Positions 9,155 to 15,478 of a stretch of DNA of 60,034 bases are shown here, one piece after another (the first letter of the stretch is position 1; the number at the start of each line of letters is the position of its first letter). The DNA is taken from positions 1 to 60,034 of IMG/VR virus record IMGVR_UViG_3300045049_000120; one strand, written 5' to 3'. Both the position numbers and the translations under genes were made by a program. The DNA comes from a virus. The notes beneath the pieces were generated by a model, which was not told the DNA's origin, searched no databases, and saw nothing but the letters and a program-made list of their open reading frames with translations.

Positions 9155-9185
9155 CAAAAAACAAAACCCGTCACATGGACGGGTT
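9155..9185 (-). terminator. tR'-like terminator of late leader A
   Basis: Minus strand: AACCCGT, seven-base loop, ACGGGTT, then TTGTTTTTT. It stands about 70-100 nt downstream of the predicted late transcription start and before the first late gene, where lambda-type phages place the terminator that Q overrides. Confidence 0.75.
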
Positions 9186-9222
9186 CAATACAGGATGGGG
9201 AGACTACACCAGAATGACAAAC

Positions 9223-9250
9223 AGCCCATACGCTGGACGCAATATGGGCT
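9223..9250 (-). promoter_or_regulatory. Conserved hairpin at start of late transcript A
   Basis: An 8-bp stem (AGCCCATA with TATGGGCT) encloses a 12-base loop containing CTGGACG on the plus strand (CGTCCAG in the RNA). It begins within about 10 nt of the predicted start of the late transcript. Prophage B has the same loop at the same place with a different but fully paired stem (51,441-51,468), so the pairing is conserved. Likely a Q-dependent pause or antitermination element. Confidence 0.65.
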
Positions 9251-9260
9251 GCTGCAAATA

Positions 9261-9289
9261 ATGGTAGTTTGGCCGGATTAGGATGTCAA
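9261..9289 (-). promoter_or_regulatory. Late promoter pR' of prophage A
   Basis: Minus strand TTGACA (9,289-9,284), 17-bp spacer, TACCAT (9,266-9,261). It sits immediately after the Q stop codon and reads into the late genes. The same -10 TACCAT and spacing occur after the Q gene of prophage B. Confidence 0.75.
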
Positions 9290-9293
9290 GGAA

Positions 9294-9794
9294 TTAGGCT
9301 GTAAGCCTTTCCCGATGGGCGTTTCGGGCAGAATAAAAAATCAGCAAATCCAAAACCTGAACTTCGATGGTAGCAAGACCTGAATTGAAGCGCGAATCCA
9401 ACGTTTTCTTGGCATGCCCCCAGTAATCGGTGATGGTCTGACGACTCCGGCAAAACATCTCGGCAATTTCGGCATGCGTATGCTCCAGCCCATCGCGCGC
9501 CCAGCCTCGTGCCATCATCCGGCGCAGCTTCACATCAGGCCACGGCAGCACTTTGGCAGCCTCGTTGATGGCGCGGATGTCGCCAGTATAGAACGCGGCA
9601 ATCGCGCTATATTCGCCAGGCGGTAGACGTGCGATCTTCGCCAGGATATCGGTAGCCATTTGCTTTTTCTCATCGGGGCGCAAGTCAGATATGCAACCCG
9701 GGACTTCCTGCCCAAACCTCTGAATCTTGACTGGAATTGCTTCTGACATTTGAAATGCCCATCCGACAAGGCCACGCACCGTGGAAAATTGCAT
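9294..9794 (-). CDS. Q-like late gene regulator (antiterminator), prophage A
   Basis: 166 residues, starting MQFSTVRGLVGWAFQMSEAIPVK. A C-terminal helix-turn-helix is visible around residues 108-130 (HAEIAEMFCRSRQTITDYWGH). A homologue lies in the same place in prophage B (51,488-52,018) with the same N-terminus and HTH region but diverged middle. Position between the replication/resolvase genes and a late promoter with an early hairpin and terminator is that of lambda Q-type antiterminators. The mechanism is inferred from context. Confidence 0.7.
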   Translation of the reverse strand: MQFSTVRGLVGWAFQMSEAIPVKIQRFGQEVPGCISDLRPDEKKQMATDILAKIARLPPGEYSAIAAFYTGDIRAINEAAKVLPWPDVKLRRMMARGWARDGLEHTHAEIAEMFCRSRQTITDYWGHAKKTLDSRFNSGLATIEVQVLDLLIFYSARNAHRERLTA

Positions 9795-9830
9795 ATGTCA
9801 CCCCCTGTTTTTCTTATGCCGCGGTATTGC

Positions 9831-10211
9831 TCAAAACTCCTCGACGGCCCAGCCGCCACCGTATTTCTTGGCGAGCACTTTTACCGCAACGATGCGGAAC
9901 GGGAACATGTCGGCCGCAATCTTGATTTTGGCGCGCGCATCGTCCTGCCAGAACCCCTTGACCTCATGGAGCTCGATCTCATTGTTGCTGAGCATTACGA
10001 CAAAGTCCGGGCTGTAGAACGTATTGGCAGCCAGACGAAGTTTGACCCCCTCAAATTTGAACCAGGCCACTTCTCCGGCTTGCTGCCGCTGCTGCAGGTG
10101 CCGGGCATAGGCCTCCTCGGTCCGATTCATCGTGCCAGTCTTGAGGCGCCCCAGCGCCTGCATTCCTAGCTTGGCGGACGAATTCTTGGGGCAGGCAGAT
10201 CCGTTTTGCAT
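9831..10211 (-). CDS. DUF1064-like phage nuclease/resolvase
   Basis: 126 residues from the ATG at 10,211, which overlaps the stop of the preceding small gene (TGATG). The core YSPDFVVML..NEIELHEVKGFW has the acidic D...E-x-K pattern of PD-(D/E)XK nucleases and matches the DUF1064 phage family. Prophage B has RusA in this exact slot, which suggests that this protein also processes branched replication or recombination intermediates. Confidence 0.75.
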   Translation of the reverse strand: MQNGSACPKNSSAKLGMQALGRLKTGTMNRTEEAYARHLQQRQQAGEVAWFKFEGVKLRLAANTFYSPDFVVMLSNNEIELHEVKGFWQDDARAKIKIAADMFPFRIVAVKVLAKKYGGGWAVEEF

Positions 10212-10312
10212 CACTCATCCTCTTCAGTCACGGGGGCGTTCTTGATTTCGTAAATAATCACCAGAATCCCGGCGATTAGCATTGCGATGCTGGCAATCTT
10301 GAACCAACTCAT
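10211..10312 (-). CDS. 33-residue single-span membrane peptide
   Basis: ATG at 10,312, TGA at 10,213-10,211 overlapping the next start. Translation MSWFKIASIAMLIAGILVIIY then EIKNAPVTEEDE: one clear transmembrane helix at residues 4-21 followed by a short acidic tail. Its start overlaps the stop of the P-like gene, so it is in a coupled run of genes. Function unknown. Confidence 0.6.
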   Translation of the reverse strand: MSWFKIASIAMLIAGILVIIYEIKNAPVTEEDE

Positions 10313-10902
10313 TAGGCAGCCTCATCGATAGCGCCGGGGTAATTCGGCAAATACTTCCGCAAGCATTCCGGTACAGGCTGGCGCGCATCACGAATCGCCT
10401 CAGCCGCCATGCGGCAGCAGTGGGAACCGCTGCGATATACGCCCTGCTCGACTTGCCGCGCGATGGTATACGCCCATTCAACATTCGCGCGACCGACCGT
10501 GCCAGTTGTCTTCACGGCGCCACCCACTTCCGACAGCCGTATTTGCGCTTCCTCGCGGCTCATGCGCGGTGCGGCTAGCGCTTTGGCTTCGCTCGCCTTG
10601 AAATCCTCGTTAGTAGGGCGGTAGTCGCGATTGACACAGGCCTGGATGAATTCGTCCGAGCTGGGCGCACGGCGGAATTTGCTGTTTAGCCCGTGCTGGA
10701 TATCGGCCGTCGACAAGTCGCGCAACTCGTACGCCCATACGTCCATGGCTTCCAACAGGCCGGTATCCTTGCCTTCGTTCGGTTTTCCCTTCGGTACGAT
10801 CTCGCCCGATCGGTAGCGGTTGACGAACTCGCTGCCAAAGCGGCCACGAAGGGCGCGGAAAATGTTTTCTACAACTGCACGGCTAAGCGGGGAGTTGCTC
10901 AT
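10312..10902 (-). CDS. Replication protein P-like (helicase loader), prophage A
   Basis: 196 residues; the N-terminal half (VVENIFRALRGRFGSEFVNRY; GLLEAMDVWAYELRDLS) closely matches the protein in the same place in prophage B. It overlaps the end of the O-like gene, as lambda P follows O, and its size and helix-rich composition fit a helicase-recruiting P protein. The C-terminal half (MSREEAQIRLSEVGGAVK... RKYLPNYPG) is also shared with B. The loader role is inferred from gene order and resemblance to P-type proteins. Confidence 0.7.
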   Translation of the reverse strand: MSNSPLSRAVVENIFRALRGRFGSEFVNRYRSGEIVPKGKPNEGKDTGLLEAMDVWAYELRDLSTADIQHGLNSKFRRAPSSDEFIQACVNRDYRPTNEDFKASEAKALAAPRMSREEAQIRLSEVGGAVKTTGTVGRANVEWAYTIARQVEQGVYRSGSHCCRMAAEAIRDARQPVPECLRKYLPNYPGAIDEAA

Positions 10903-11854
10903 AGTCGCCTCCGTCTTCAGGGTTCAGGTAGTGCGATCCAACGCTCAGCGTGTTTGCGGCAGCGCGGCGCTGTTCGTCGTAGTCAGGGAAAGACCGAGAT
11001 GTTCCGGGAGAACCGCGGTTACGGTCGGCGTTGATCTGCATAGCGTCGAGCAGCCATTTGCGGAATTGCGCTTGCCAGGCTCGCACGTCGTCACGTCGAG
11101 AACCGGCAGCCTGGTGGTGGGCAATGAACTTGGCGCATTCGATGTCCAGATCCAGGCCGAACTGGCTGGCATGCATGCGTGCGGTGCGGCAGGGCTGGAA
11201 GTCCCCGGGGACAGGGACACCGCCGCGTCCCCACGCGTACGTGTCACCCACTACGGAAGACACGCTAGTGTCTGTAGTAGTGGTTATATCTATATCCCTG
11301 TCCCTTGGAGTGCGTTTCCCGGGGGACTCAGGCGGGACATCGTCTTGCTGTCCCTGAGACATTTTCGGGATGTCCCCGGGGACATTTGCCGTGTGTCCCT
11401 CAGGACAATCCAGAGACATCCACTCTTCGAACGTGGGGGGGTTGTACGGTTGCTTGTGCCGCTGGCACTGCTTCTTGAGGCGTGCGCACTCGGTCGCCCA
11501 GCGTTGCTTGAGCTTGGCGCGCCAAGCCTCGTTTGCCTTCTCGGCTACCACCGGGTGATACAGGCGGCCGTCGCTGCACTTAATCCAGCCGCGCAGGGCG
11601 CCGGAACGCACCTTGAGCCATTCCTTGATGACACGGCCGTAGCCGGCCAGGCGTGCGAGCACCGTGTCGTCGTCGGGCAGGCTGGCGGCTGGCACCTGGT
11701 GCCAGCTGGCGCACCACAGCAGGATGCCGGCCCGGAATTCATCACCATCCGAGAGCGCGGCGAAATCGCTATCACGCAGACGGACAACGTCCATCGGCAT
11801 GAACGCGAAGTCGCGCAGGTCGCAGTCTGGATGGGTAAGAGGAGAGGTGCTCAT
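10883..11854 (-). CDS. DUF1376-type replication initiator (lambda O analogue), prophage A
   Basis: 323 residues from the ATG starting MSTSPLTHPDCDLRDFAF. The N-terminal domain (MDVVRLRDSDFAALSDGDEFRAG, then a winged-helix-like segment to about residue 115) is DUF1376, often found in phage initiators. A central low-complexity linker (about residues 140-200) is encoded by the iteron region, and a C-terminal helical part (QAQFRKWLLDAMQI) follows. Lambda O has the same plan: DNA-binding N-terminus, origin inside the gene, and a P-interacting C-terminus. Confidence 0.75.
   Translation of the reverse strand: MSTSPLTHPDCDLRDFAFMPMDVVRLRDSDFAALSDGDEFRAGILLWCASWHQVPAASLPDDDTVLARLAGYGRVIKEWLKVRSGALRGWIKCSDGRLYHPVVAEKANEAWRAKLKQRWATECARLKKQCQRHKQPYNPPTFEEWMSLDCPEGHTANVPGDIPKMSQGQQDDVPPESPGKRTPRDRDIDITTTTDTSVSSVVGDTYAWGRGGVPVPGDFQPCRTARMHASQFGLDLDIECAKFIAHHQAAGSRRDDVRAWQAQFRKWLLDAMQINADRNRGSPGTSRSFPDYDEQRRAAANTLSVGSHYLNPEDGGDYEQLPA
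11201..11418. other. Predicted replication origin with iterons, prophage A
   Basis: Three near-palindromes of the form TGTCCC-nn-GGGACA stand at 11,349-11,361, 11,371-11,384 (perfect, TGTCCCCGGGGACA) and 11,394-11,407, about 22-23 bp apart (two helical turns). A further copy lies at 11,201-11,213 and half-sites flank the array. Between them are an AT-rich run (11,283-11,295) and an inverted repeat GACAC-GCTA-GTGTC (11,259-11,272). The block sits inside the O-like gene, as in lambda, and is almost unchanged at nucleotide level in prophage B. Confidence 0.75.
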
Positions 11855-11976
11855 GCGCAATGCCCTTGAAAAGCACTATCCGCGAAGCGCAGACAGCGCC
11901 TCCATAAATATGAACTTTGAATAAATCGCACTGCCAAACAGCCTTGGGAACTGCCATGCCTGCGCCTTGGGCGCAT

Positions 11977-12000
11977 TAAAAAACGGCGCTTTCACGCCGC
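11977..12000 (-). terminator. tR1-like terminator after cII, prophage A
   Basis: Minus strand GGCG-TGAAAG-CGCC followed by GTTTTTTAAT. It overlaps the last codons of cII and precedes O, where lambda has tR1. The roughly 120 bases from here to the O start hold no other feature I can see. Confidence 0.6.
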
Positions 12001-12297
12001 GATCCTCACTGAATTGCCGCCGCATTCCCCCTTACCACTACGGGCGCACCGGCATCCGGCACCAACCTGGCAGAGGTAGGCCAGCGAATCTAGATACTGT
12101 GGCGATACCGCGACGAAACCGACTGCTGCAATCGCCGCATCCAGCTTGTCCTCGGTAATTCCCATCTGGCCGGAAAGAAATCGGCTTACCTGACTGCCAT
12201 CCCAGCCCAGCAAATCCATGACCCGGGCCTTATCCCGTGGATCAGAGAGTGCGCTGCGCAAGGCCCGCGCCAGTGAAGGTGCCACAAGGCTGTCCAT
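11992..12297 (-). CDS. CII-like transcription activator, prophage A
   Basis: 101 residues. A helix-turn-helix with the signature LLGWDGSQVSRFLSGQMGI lies at residues 28-46, the hallmark of phage CII proteins that activate integrase and repressor promoters. The C-terminus carries CQVGAGCRCARSGKGECGG, a Cys-rich tail shared with the prophage B protein. The gene lies between Cro and the O-like gene, exactly where lambda has cII. Confidence 0.85.
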   Translation of the reverse strand: MDSLVAPSLARALRSALSDPRDKARVMDLLGWDGSQVSRFLSGQMGITEDKLDAAIAAVGFVAVSPQYLDSLAYLCQVGAGCRCARSGKGECGGNSVRIAA

Positions 12298-12369
12298 CGT
12301 TCATTCCCTTTCAAAAAATGTTGAATGCGCTTGCATTCGTGATGCTGGAAAGTGGGCCAAGCCGGATCT

Positions 12370-12633
12370 TCAGTGCCGCGTGTCGACGCCGGCATCCGAC
12401 TTGTGCACGCCCTGGCCGAGCTCGGGCCAGAAGCGTTGCCAGTCGTCTGGGCGCAGTTCTTGGCGGGTGACGGCACGCTCGGACTCGCGCTCGATAGCAA
12501 CGCATATGTCAGCGCCCAGGAACTGGCCTGTGCTTAATGCCTTGCGCAAGTAACCGAGCGACGTGCCGCAGCGCGATGCGAAATCGTGCTGACGGAGAGG
12601 GGGTAGCCCGTTCAGGTAGGTTCGAAGGTCCAT
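12370..12633 (-). CDS. Cro-type regulator (YdaS-like HTH), prophage A
   Basis: 87 residues; start ATG with GAGGAAG seven bases upstream. The N-terminus (LPPLRQHDFASRCGTSLGYLRKALS) is a helix-turn-helix of the YdaS/Cro type. It is transcribed divergently from cI from a promoter overlapped by CI operators, so it is the first gene of the rightward early operon and the presumed Cro. It shows no clear similarity to the Cro of prophage B, in line with different immunity. Confidence 0.72.
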   Translation of the reverse strand: MDLRTYLNGLPPLRQHDFASRCGTSLGYLRKALSTGQFLGADICVAIERESERAVTRQELRPDDWQRFWPELGQGVHKSDAGVDTRH

Positions 12634-12660
12634 GAGACTTCCTCATTGGCAGATATTTGA

Positions 12661-12720
12661 ACATTACCAAACGGTAAAGCATAAATCAATACCAAACGGT
12701 GTTTTACCTAATGGTATATA
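12661..12720. promoter_or_regulatory. Immunity operator region and cro promoter, prophage A
   Basis: Three 12-bp sites TACC(A/T)AA(C/T)GGT(A/G) lie at 12,665-12,676, 12,690-12,701 and 12,705-12,716. The cro promoter on the minus strand has TTGATT (12,689-12,684), a 17-bp spacer and TAATGT (12,666-12,661), so the first site overlaps its -10. The third site is followed by TATATA and lies about 20 bp before the cI start, allowing repression or autoregulation of cI. The same motif recurs at the early plus-strand promoter (13,932-13,967). Confidence 0.82.
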
Positions 12721-12737
12721 TCTGAGATTCTTGCGAG

Positions 12738-13460
12738 ATGGATATCGTGCAGAACAGAAGAGCGCGCCTACGCGCTTGGATAGATCAACATTGCAACGGC
12801 AGTCAGGCTCAGTTCGTCGAGATGACAGGCATCAACCAGGGCGAACTTTCTGGCCTATTAAGAACAAAATCATTTGGAGAGAAGAAGGCTAGATCGCTTG
12901 AAGTTTCGGCTGGTATGCCCGTAGGCTGGCTTGATCAGGTCGCGCCCGAAGAAGTTTCGAGGAAAGCAGGTGACCTTGGGCCGGCTGTTGAAACTCCGAT
13001 GCGCCCGGTGGTGGTGGTCGAGACACAGGACGACATCCAGCACGATGTTTTCGAAGTGCCACGCTATACGCTGAAGGCATCAGCGGGGCATGGGGCTCCG
13101 ATGTTAGAAGTAGACACGAAGGGCACTCCAAATTATTGCCGCGGCGGCTGGGCCAAACAAAACGGCTACCGCAGGGAAGACCTGTTCAGCATTGTGGCCG
13201 TGGGCGACAGCATGGAGCCAACAATCCCTGACGGCGCCAGCCTAATCGTGCACCGACAGCAACATATCGTGAATGGCAAGGTGCACGTCATCTGCAAGGG
13301 CAACGAGTGCTATGTGAAGCGCCTGTTCAAGCAGATGGATGGCTCGGTGTTGGTGCACTCGGATAACCAGGCAGTCTACAAGGATGTGATTGTACAGCCG
13401 GATGACCCGGAGGTGCTGCATGTGGTCGGGGTAGTGGTTTCAGTGAGCTTCAACCTGTAG
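12738..13460 (+). CDS. cI: CI repressor, S24/LexA-type, prophage A
   Basis: 240 residues. The N-terminal domain (residues 1-65) holds a helix-turn-helix (QAQFVEMTGINQGELSGLL). The C-terminal domain is a self-cleaving S24 peptidase: likely cleavage bond Ala116-Gly117 (KASAG), nucleophile Ser158 (VGDSMEP) and general base Lys194 (CYVKRLF). RecA-stimulated cleavage should induce the phage. From residue 79 onward I count 13 differences in 162 positions against the prophage B repressor, while the N-terminal domains are not alignable. Confidence 0.92.
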   Translation: MDIVQNRRARLRAWIDQHCNGSQAQFVEMTGINQGELSGLLRTKSFGEKKARSLEVSAGMPVGWLDQVAPEEVSRKAGDLGPAVETPMRPVVVVETQDDIQHDVFEVPRYTLKASAGHGAPMLEVDTKGTPNYCRGGWAKQNGYRREDLFSIVAVGDSMEPTIPDGASLIVHRQQHIVNGKVHVICKGNECYVKRLFKQMDGSVLVHSDNQAVYKDVIVQPDDPEVLHVVGVVVSVSFNL

Positions 13461-13462
13461 CC

Positions 13463-13783
13463 ATGAGGCTATCGATTGCGAGGATGAAACGCTTGAACAA
13501 GATGATGTTCTTCATGATGCTGTCGCTTGCGTTGCCGGCCGCCAATAGTTATGCAGAATGCGTTGCTGGGACTAAGAGCAAGACGACCTTTCGAGTGATC
13601 GATGGGCACAATATCCTCCTCTCTGGAGGTTATGGCCCGGAAATATTTATCAAGACATTCGATTATTTTAACCAGTACTCCAGAGTCGAGATTCTTATGG
13701 ACAGTTTCTGTGACTATCAAACAGGAGTCCTCTATATCGATGGGCGCATCGTGAACGTAAACGAAGTCAAAGTACTTCGATAG
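13463..13783 (+). CDS. Small exported protein co-transcribed with cI (moron)
   Basis: 106 residues from the ATG two bases after the cI stop; an internal ATG at 13,484 would also give a signal peptide. Residues about 8-31 (MKRLNKMMFFMMLSLALPA then NSYA) form a secretion signal with a likely cut after Ala. The mature part of about 75 residues has two Cys residues that could form a disulphide. It has no recognised domain. Being cotranscribed with the repressor it should be made in the lysogen and act in the periplasm. Lower GC than neighbours hints at separate acquisition. Confidence 0.65.
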   Translation: MRLSIARMKRLNKMMFFMMLSLALPAANSYAECVAGTKSKTTFRVIDGHNILLSGGYGPEIFIKTFDYFNQYSRVEILMDSFCDYQTGVLYIDGRIVNVNEVKVLR

Positions 13784-13814
13784 CATCCGCGCTCCACCAC
13801 TCACAATCATACAA

Positions 13815-13840
13815 GCCGCCTGCATAGGCGGTTTTTGTTG
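13815..13840 (+). terminator. Terminator after cI operon, prophage A
   Basis: CCGCC-TGCATA-GGCGG followed by TTTTTGTT. It ends the repressor operon before the early plus-strand promoter. Confidence 0.85.
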
Positions 13841-13931
13841 TCTGCAGCTTCGCTGCGCCACTCCTAAATGAAACTCGTCGATCTCATCAAGGCTAATCGT
13901 TGCAAAAATGAGGAAAACTTACCAAGAAAAT

Positions 13932-13971
13932 TACTAAATGGTATTGACTTTCGAATACCGTTTGGTAATAC
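13932..13971 (+). promoter_or_regulatory. CI-controlled early promoter (pL equivalent), prophage A
   Basis: TTGACT (13,944-13,949), 16-bp spacer, TAATAC (13,966-13,971). Two CI operator sites overlap it: TACTAAATGGTA at 13,932-13,943 just before the -35, and TACCGTTTGGTA (the inverse of the main motif) at 13,956-13,967 in the spacer and -10. It should drive the structured RNA and the recombination/integration operon and be shut in the lysogen. Confidence 0.8.
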
Positions 13972-13977
13972 TTGGTT

Positions 13978-14440
13978 CAACAGCAGCGAACACCGCCGCA
14001 TCGATCCTTAACAAGCCGTAGCACTACGGAACCCGCCCAGCCGAGAAGAGGGCGGCACCACGGTACACACGACCGGATGCGCGATGCAGGAGGCACGAGG
14101 CTAACCCTGCATCGGTGGCAAGGGCCTTAACGCAGGATGGGGTGTGTGGCGGGGTGAGAAAGAATTTCAAGCAGAAACCCATTAGGGCGTGACGGGAAAC
14201 GGGGCCCACCGGTGCATAAGGCAGAAGGATGCGTGAAACGCGTAGACGCCGAACCCCGCAATGCAGGCTGTGAGAGACCAGAAGCTAACAAGACACGACA
14301 GGATGCCGGCAGGGACAGCGGATACCTAGGTTGAGATCTGCTTGTGACACCACGGAAAGACGTGGGGAGCAGGCCTTCGCAAGAGGGCCGGCACCAAAGG
14401 CGCGTGACAGGTGGCCTTTGGTGTTACCCAACACTCAACC
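13978..14440 (+). ncRNA. Large structured phage RNA, copy 1
   Basis: A run of about 460 bases without a credible reading frame starts at the predicted early transcript start. Complementary segments: 14,033-14,038/14,050-14,055; 14,083-14,090/14,106-14,113 (8 bp); long-range 14,149-14,155/14,253-14,259 (7 bp); 14,231-14,234/14,238-14,241; a closing helix 14,329-14,335/14,434-14,440 enclosing 14,338-14,342/14,368-14,372, 14,350-14,354/14,361-14,365, a helix with a GCAA tetraloop (14,373-14,378/14,383-14,388) and a 9-bp stem 14,393-14,401/14,414-14,422. Positions 14,003-14,191 recur in prophage B with 2 mismatches and no gaps. I do not recognise it as any named RNA class. End points are estimates. 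Confidence 0.75.
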
Positions 14441-14462
14441 ATATCCCCCTGGAGGTAAAGCC

Positions 14463-14765
14463 ATGATCACCAAGACCAAGCAGAACTGGACTGTGGGCGC
14501 CACCGTCAAGGTCGGTTTTCTGTCCCTTGTTGTGAAAGCTTCCGTCGCCACGCCGGGCGATTACCTCCCGGACGCCTACATCCTGGCAAATCAGGCCGGC
14601 ACCCAGTTGTATCGCTTCGTCCCGCATAACGGGCTGGAGAAGATCAGTGTGGACGAGGCGCGCGAGATGCTGGCCAAGGCTGAGCATTACGCAGCGCAGG
14701 TAGCTGCGAAAGCAATCGCCAAGGCTGCGGCCGTGCGCGAGATCGATGCAGTGTTTGCCGCCTGA
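14463..14765 (+). CDS. First protein of early operon A, unknown function
   Basis: 100 residues, ATG preceded by GGAGGTAAAGCC. The N-terminal half is compact and hydrophobic (VGATVKVGFLSLVVKAS... TPGDYLPDAYILANQ, FVPHNGLEKI) and the C-terminal half is an Ala-rich helix. It is the first gene after the structured RNA, so it is translated from that leader. I do not recognise the family; position suggests an early take-over or regulatory role. Confidence 0.65.
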   Translation: MITKTKQNWTVGATVKVGFLSLVVKASVATPGDYLPDAYILANQAGTQLYRFVPHNGLEKISVDEAREMLAKAEHYAAQVAAKAIAKAAAVREIDAVFAA

Positions 14766-14767
14766 TC

Positions 14768-15212
14768 TGCGCCGCTTCTCACGAGGCGGCATCGTCAAGC
14801 ACCCAGCGCGAGCAAGCGCGGTACCGGCGGCCTGAGCAATGCGCCTGGCCGAACGCCCGAATAGCTGCCGCTGGATGTTTGACGATGTAGAGCGGTATCC
14901 ACACAGAAGCGGCGGCGTGGAAAGTCGAAGACACGCTAGAGGGTCGGCTCGATAAATATGCCCGACCAGCAAAGGCAGGAAGGTGGCCGCAGACCTCTCT
15001 ACCTTGGGATGCCAAGGATGAAGTCGAAACACATCGCCGGAGTAGCGCCCGGCCCGCTTCTGTGTGGGATTCGCGGATGCCTCCACCGTCCAGGTGGTTC
15101 GGATCAAAACCTTCGGCGAGCCCACGCCAATTTTCCCCCGTAGTTCTCCTCGAGCTTGACCGCCGGTCGTTCACACCCCGGCCGGCGGCTCTTTTTTCTC
15201 GAAAGGACAGCC
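14768..15212. other. Unassigned 445-bp gap in early operon A
   Basis: No convincing gene is visible. A minus-strand frame ending at 14,779 has protein-like text only in its last 50 residues and no sensible start; I did not call it. On the plus strand there is an inverted repeat GGTCGG/CCGACC near 14,942-14,968 with an AT-rich loop, and a terminator at the far end. It may be untranslated leader, a decayed gene or more structured RNA. Confidence 0.4.
15160..15198 (+). terminator. Terminator inside early operon A
   Basis: CCGCCGG (15,160-15,166) pairs with CCGGCGG (15,182-15,188) and is followed by CTCTTTTTTC. It lies on the coding strand between the first early gene and the rest of the operon, so transcription beyond it needs antitermination or a second promoter. 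Confidence 0.7.
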
Positions 15213-15383
15213 ATGAACAAGCCAGCCACCGTGCTACTGCACCCGGCGTGCGCAAGCAACCTGCAAACCGTCGATGCAATCGAGGCCGCCACCGGCCTCC
15301 GTGCGGTGATCAGCCGCAACAGCCGGGTAGTGCGCCTGGTGCCGGTGCTGAAAGTGGTGGCCGGCAAGCGGGTGAGCGCATGA
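15213..15383 (+). CDS. Small early protein, 56 residues
   Basis: ATG with GAAAGGA upstream (start MNKPATVLLHPACASN). Contains TVDAIEAATGLRAVISRNSRVVRL, a compact alpha/beta-like sequence. Unknown function. Its stop overlaps the next start (ATGA). It opens a dense run of small overlapping genes ending at the exonuclease. Confidence 0.6.
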   Translation: MNKPATVLLHPACASNLQTVDAIEAATGLRAVISRNSRVVRLVPVLKVVAGKRVSA

Positions 15384-15478
15384 AGCGCCTGATCAAGTCG
15401 TATCTGTGGGCATTGCTGGTGGTGGCGATCTACTTCGCCGCCGGCGCTGCCTGCCAAGCCATGGAGTATGTGCGATGA
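15380..15478 (+). CDS. 32-residue membrane peptide
   Basis: ATG at 15,380 overlapping the previous stop; stop overlaps the next start. MKRLIKSYLWALLVVAIYFAAG... is a single transmembrane helix with a basic N-terminus. The ATGA overlaps on both sides make translation likely. Unknown function. Confidence 0.6.
   Translation: MKRLIKSYLWALLVVAIYFAAGAACQAMEYVR

Noticed and set aside
14024-14209. Minus-strand 61-residue frame present in both copies of the structured RNA element
   Set aside because: It exists in both copies only because the DNA is nearly identical. The text is not protein-like and the region has RNA-type complementarity and a sense-strand promoter.
13978-14440. Group I/II intron, RNase P, tmRNA, GOLLD, ROOL or HEARO identity for the structured element
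   Set aside because: I looked for their hallmark conserved sequences and did not see them; the identity remains open without a covariance search.
14779-15279. Minus-strand frame in the early-operon gap
   Set aside because: Only its last 50 residues look protein-like; the rest is Arg/Ser-rich shadow text, without a credible start. It could hide a decayed gene but is not supported.
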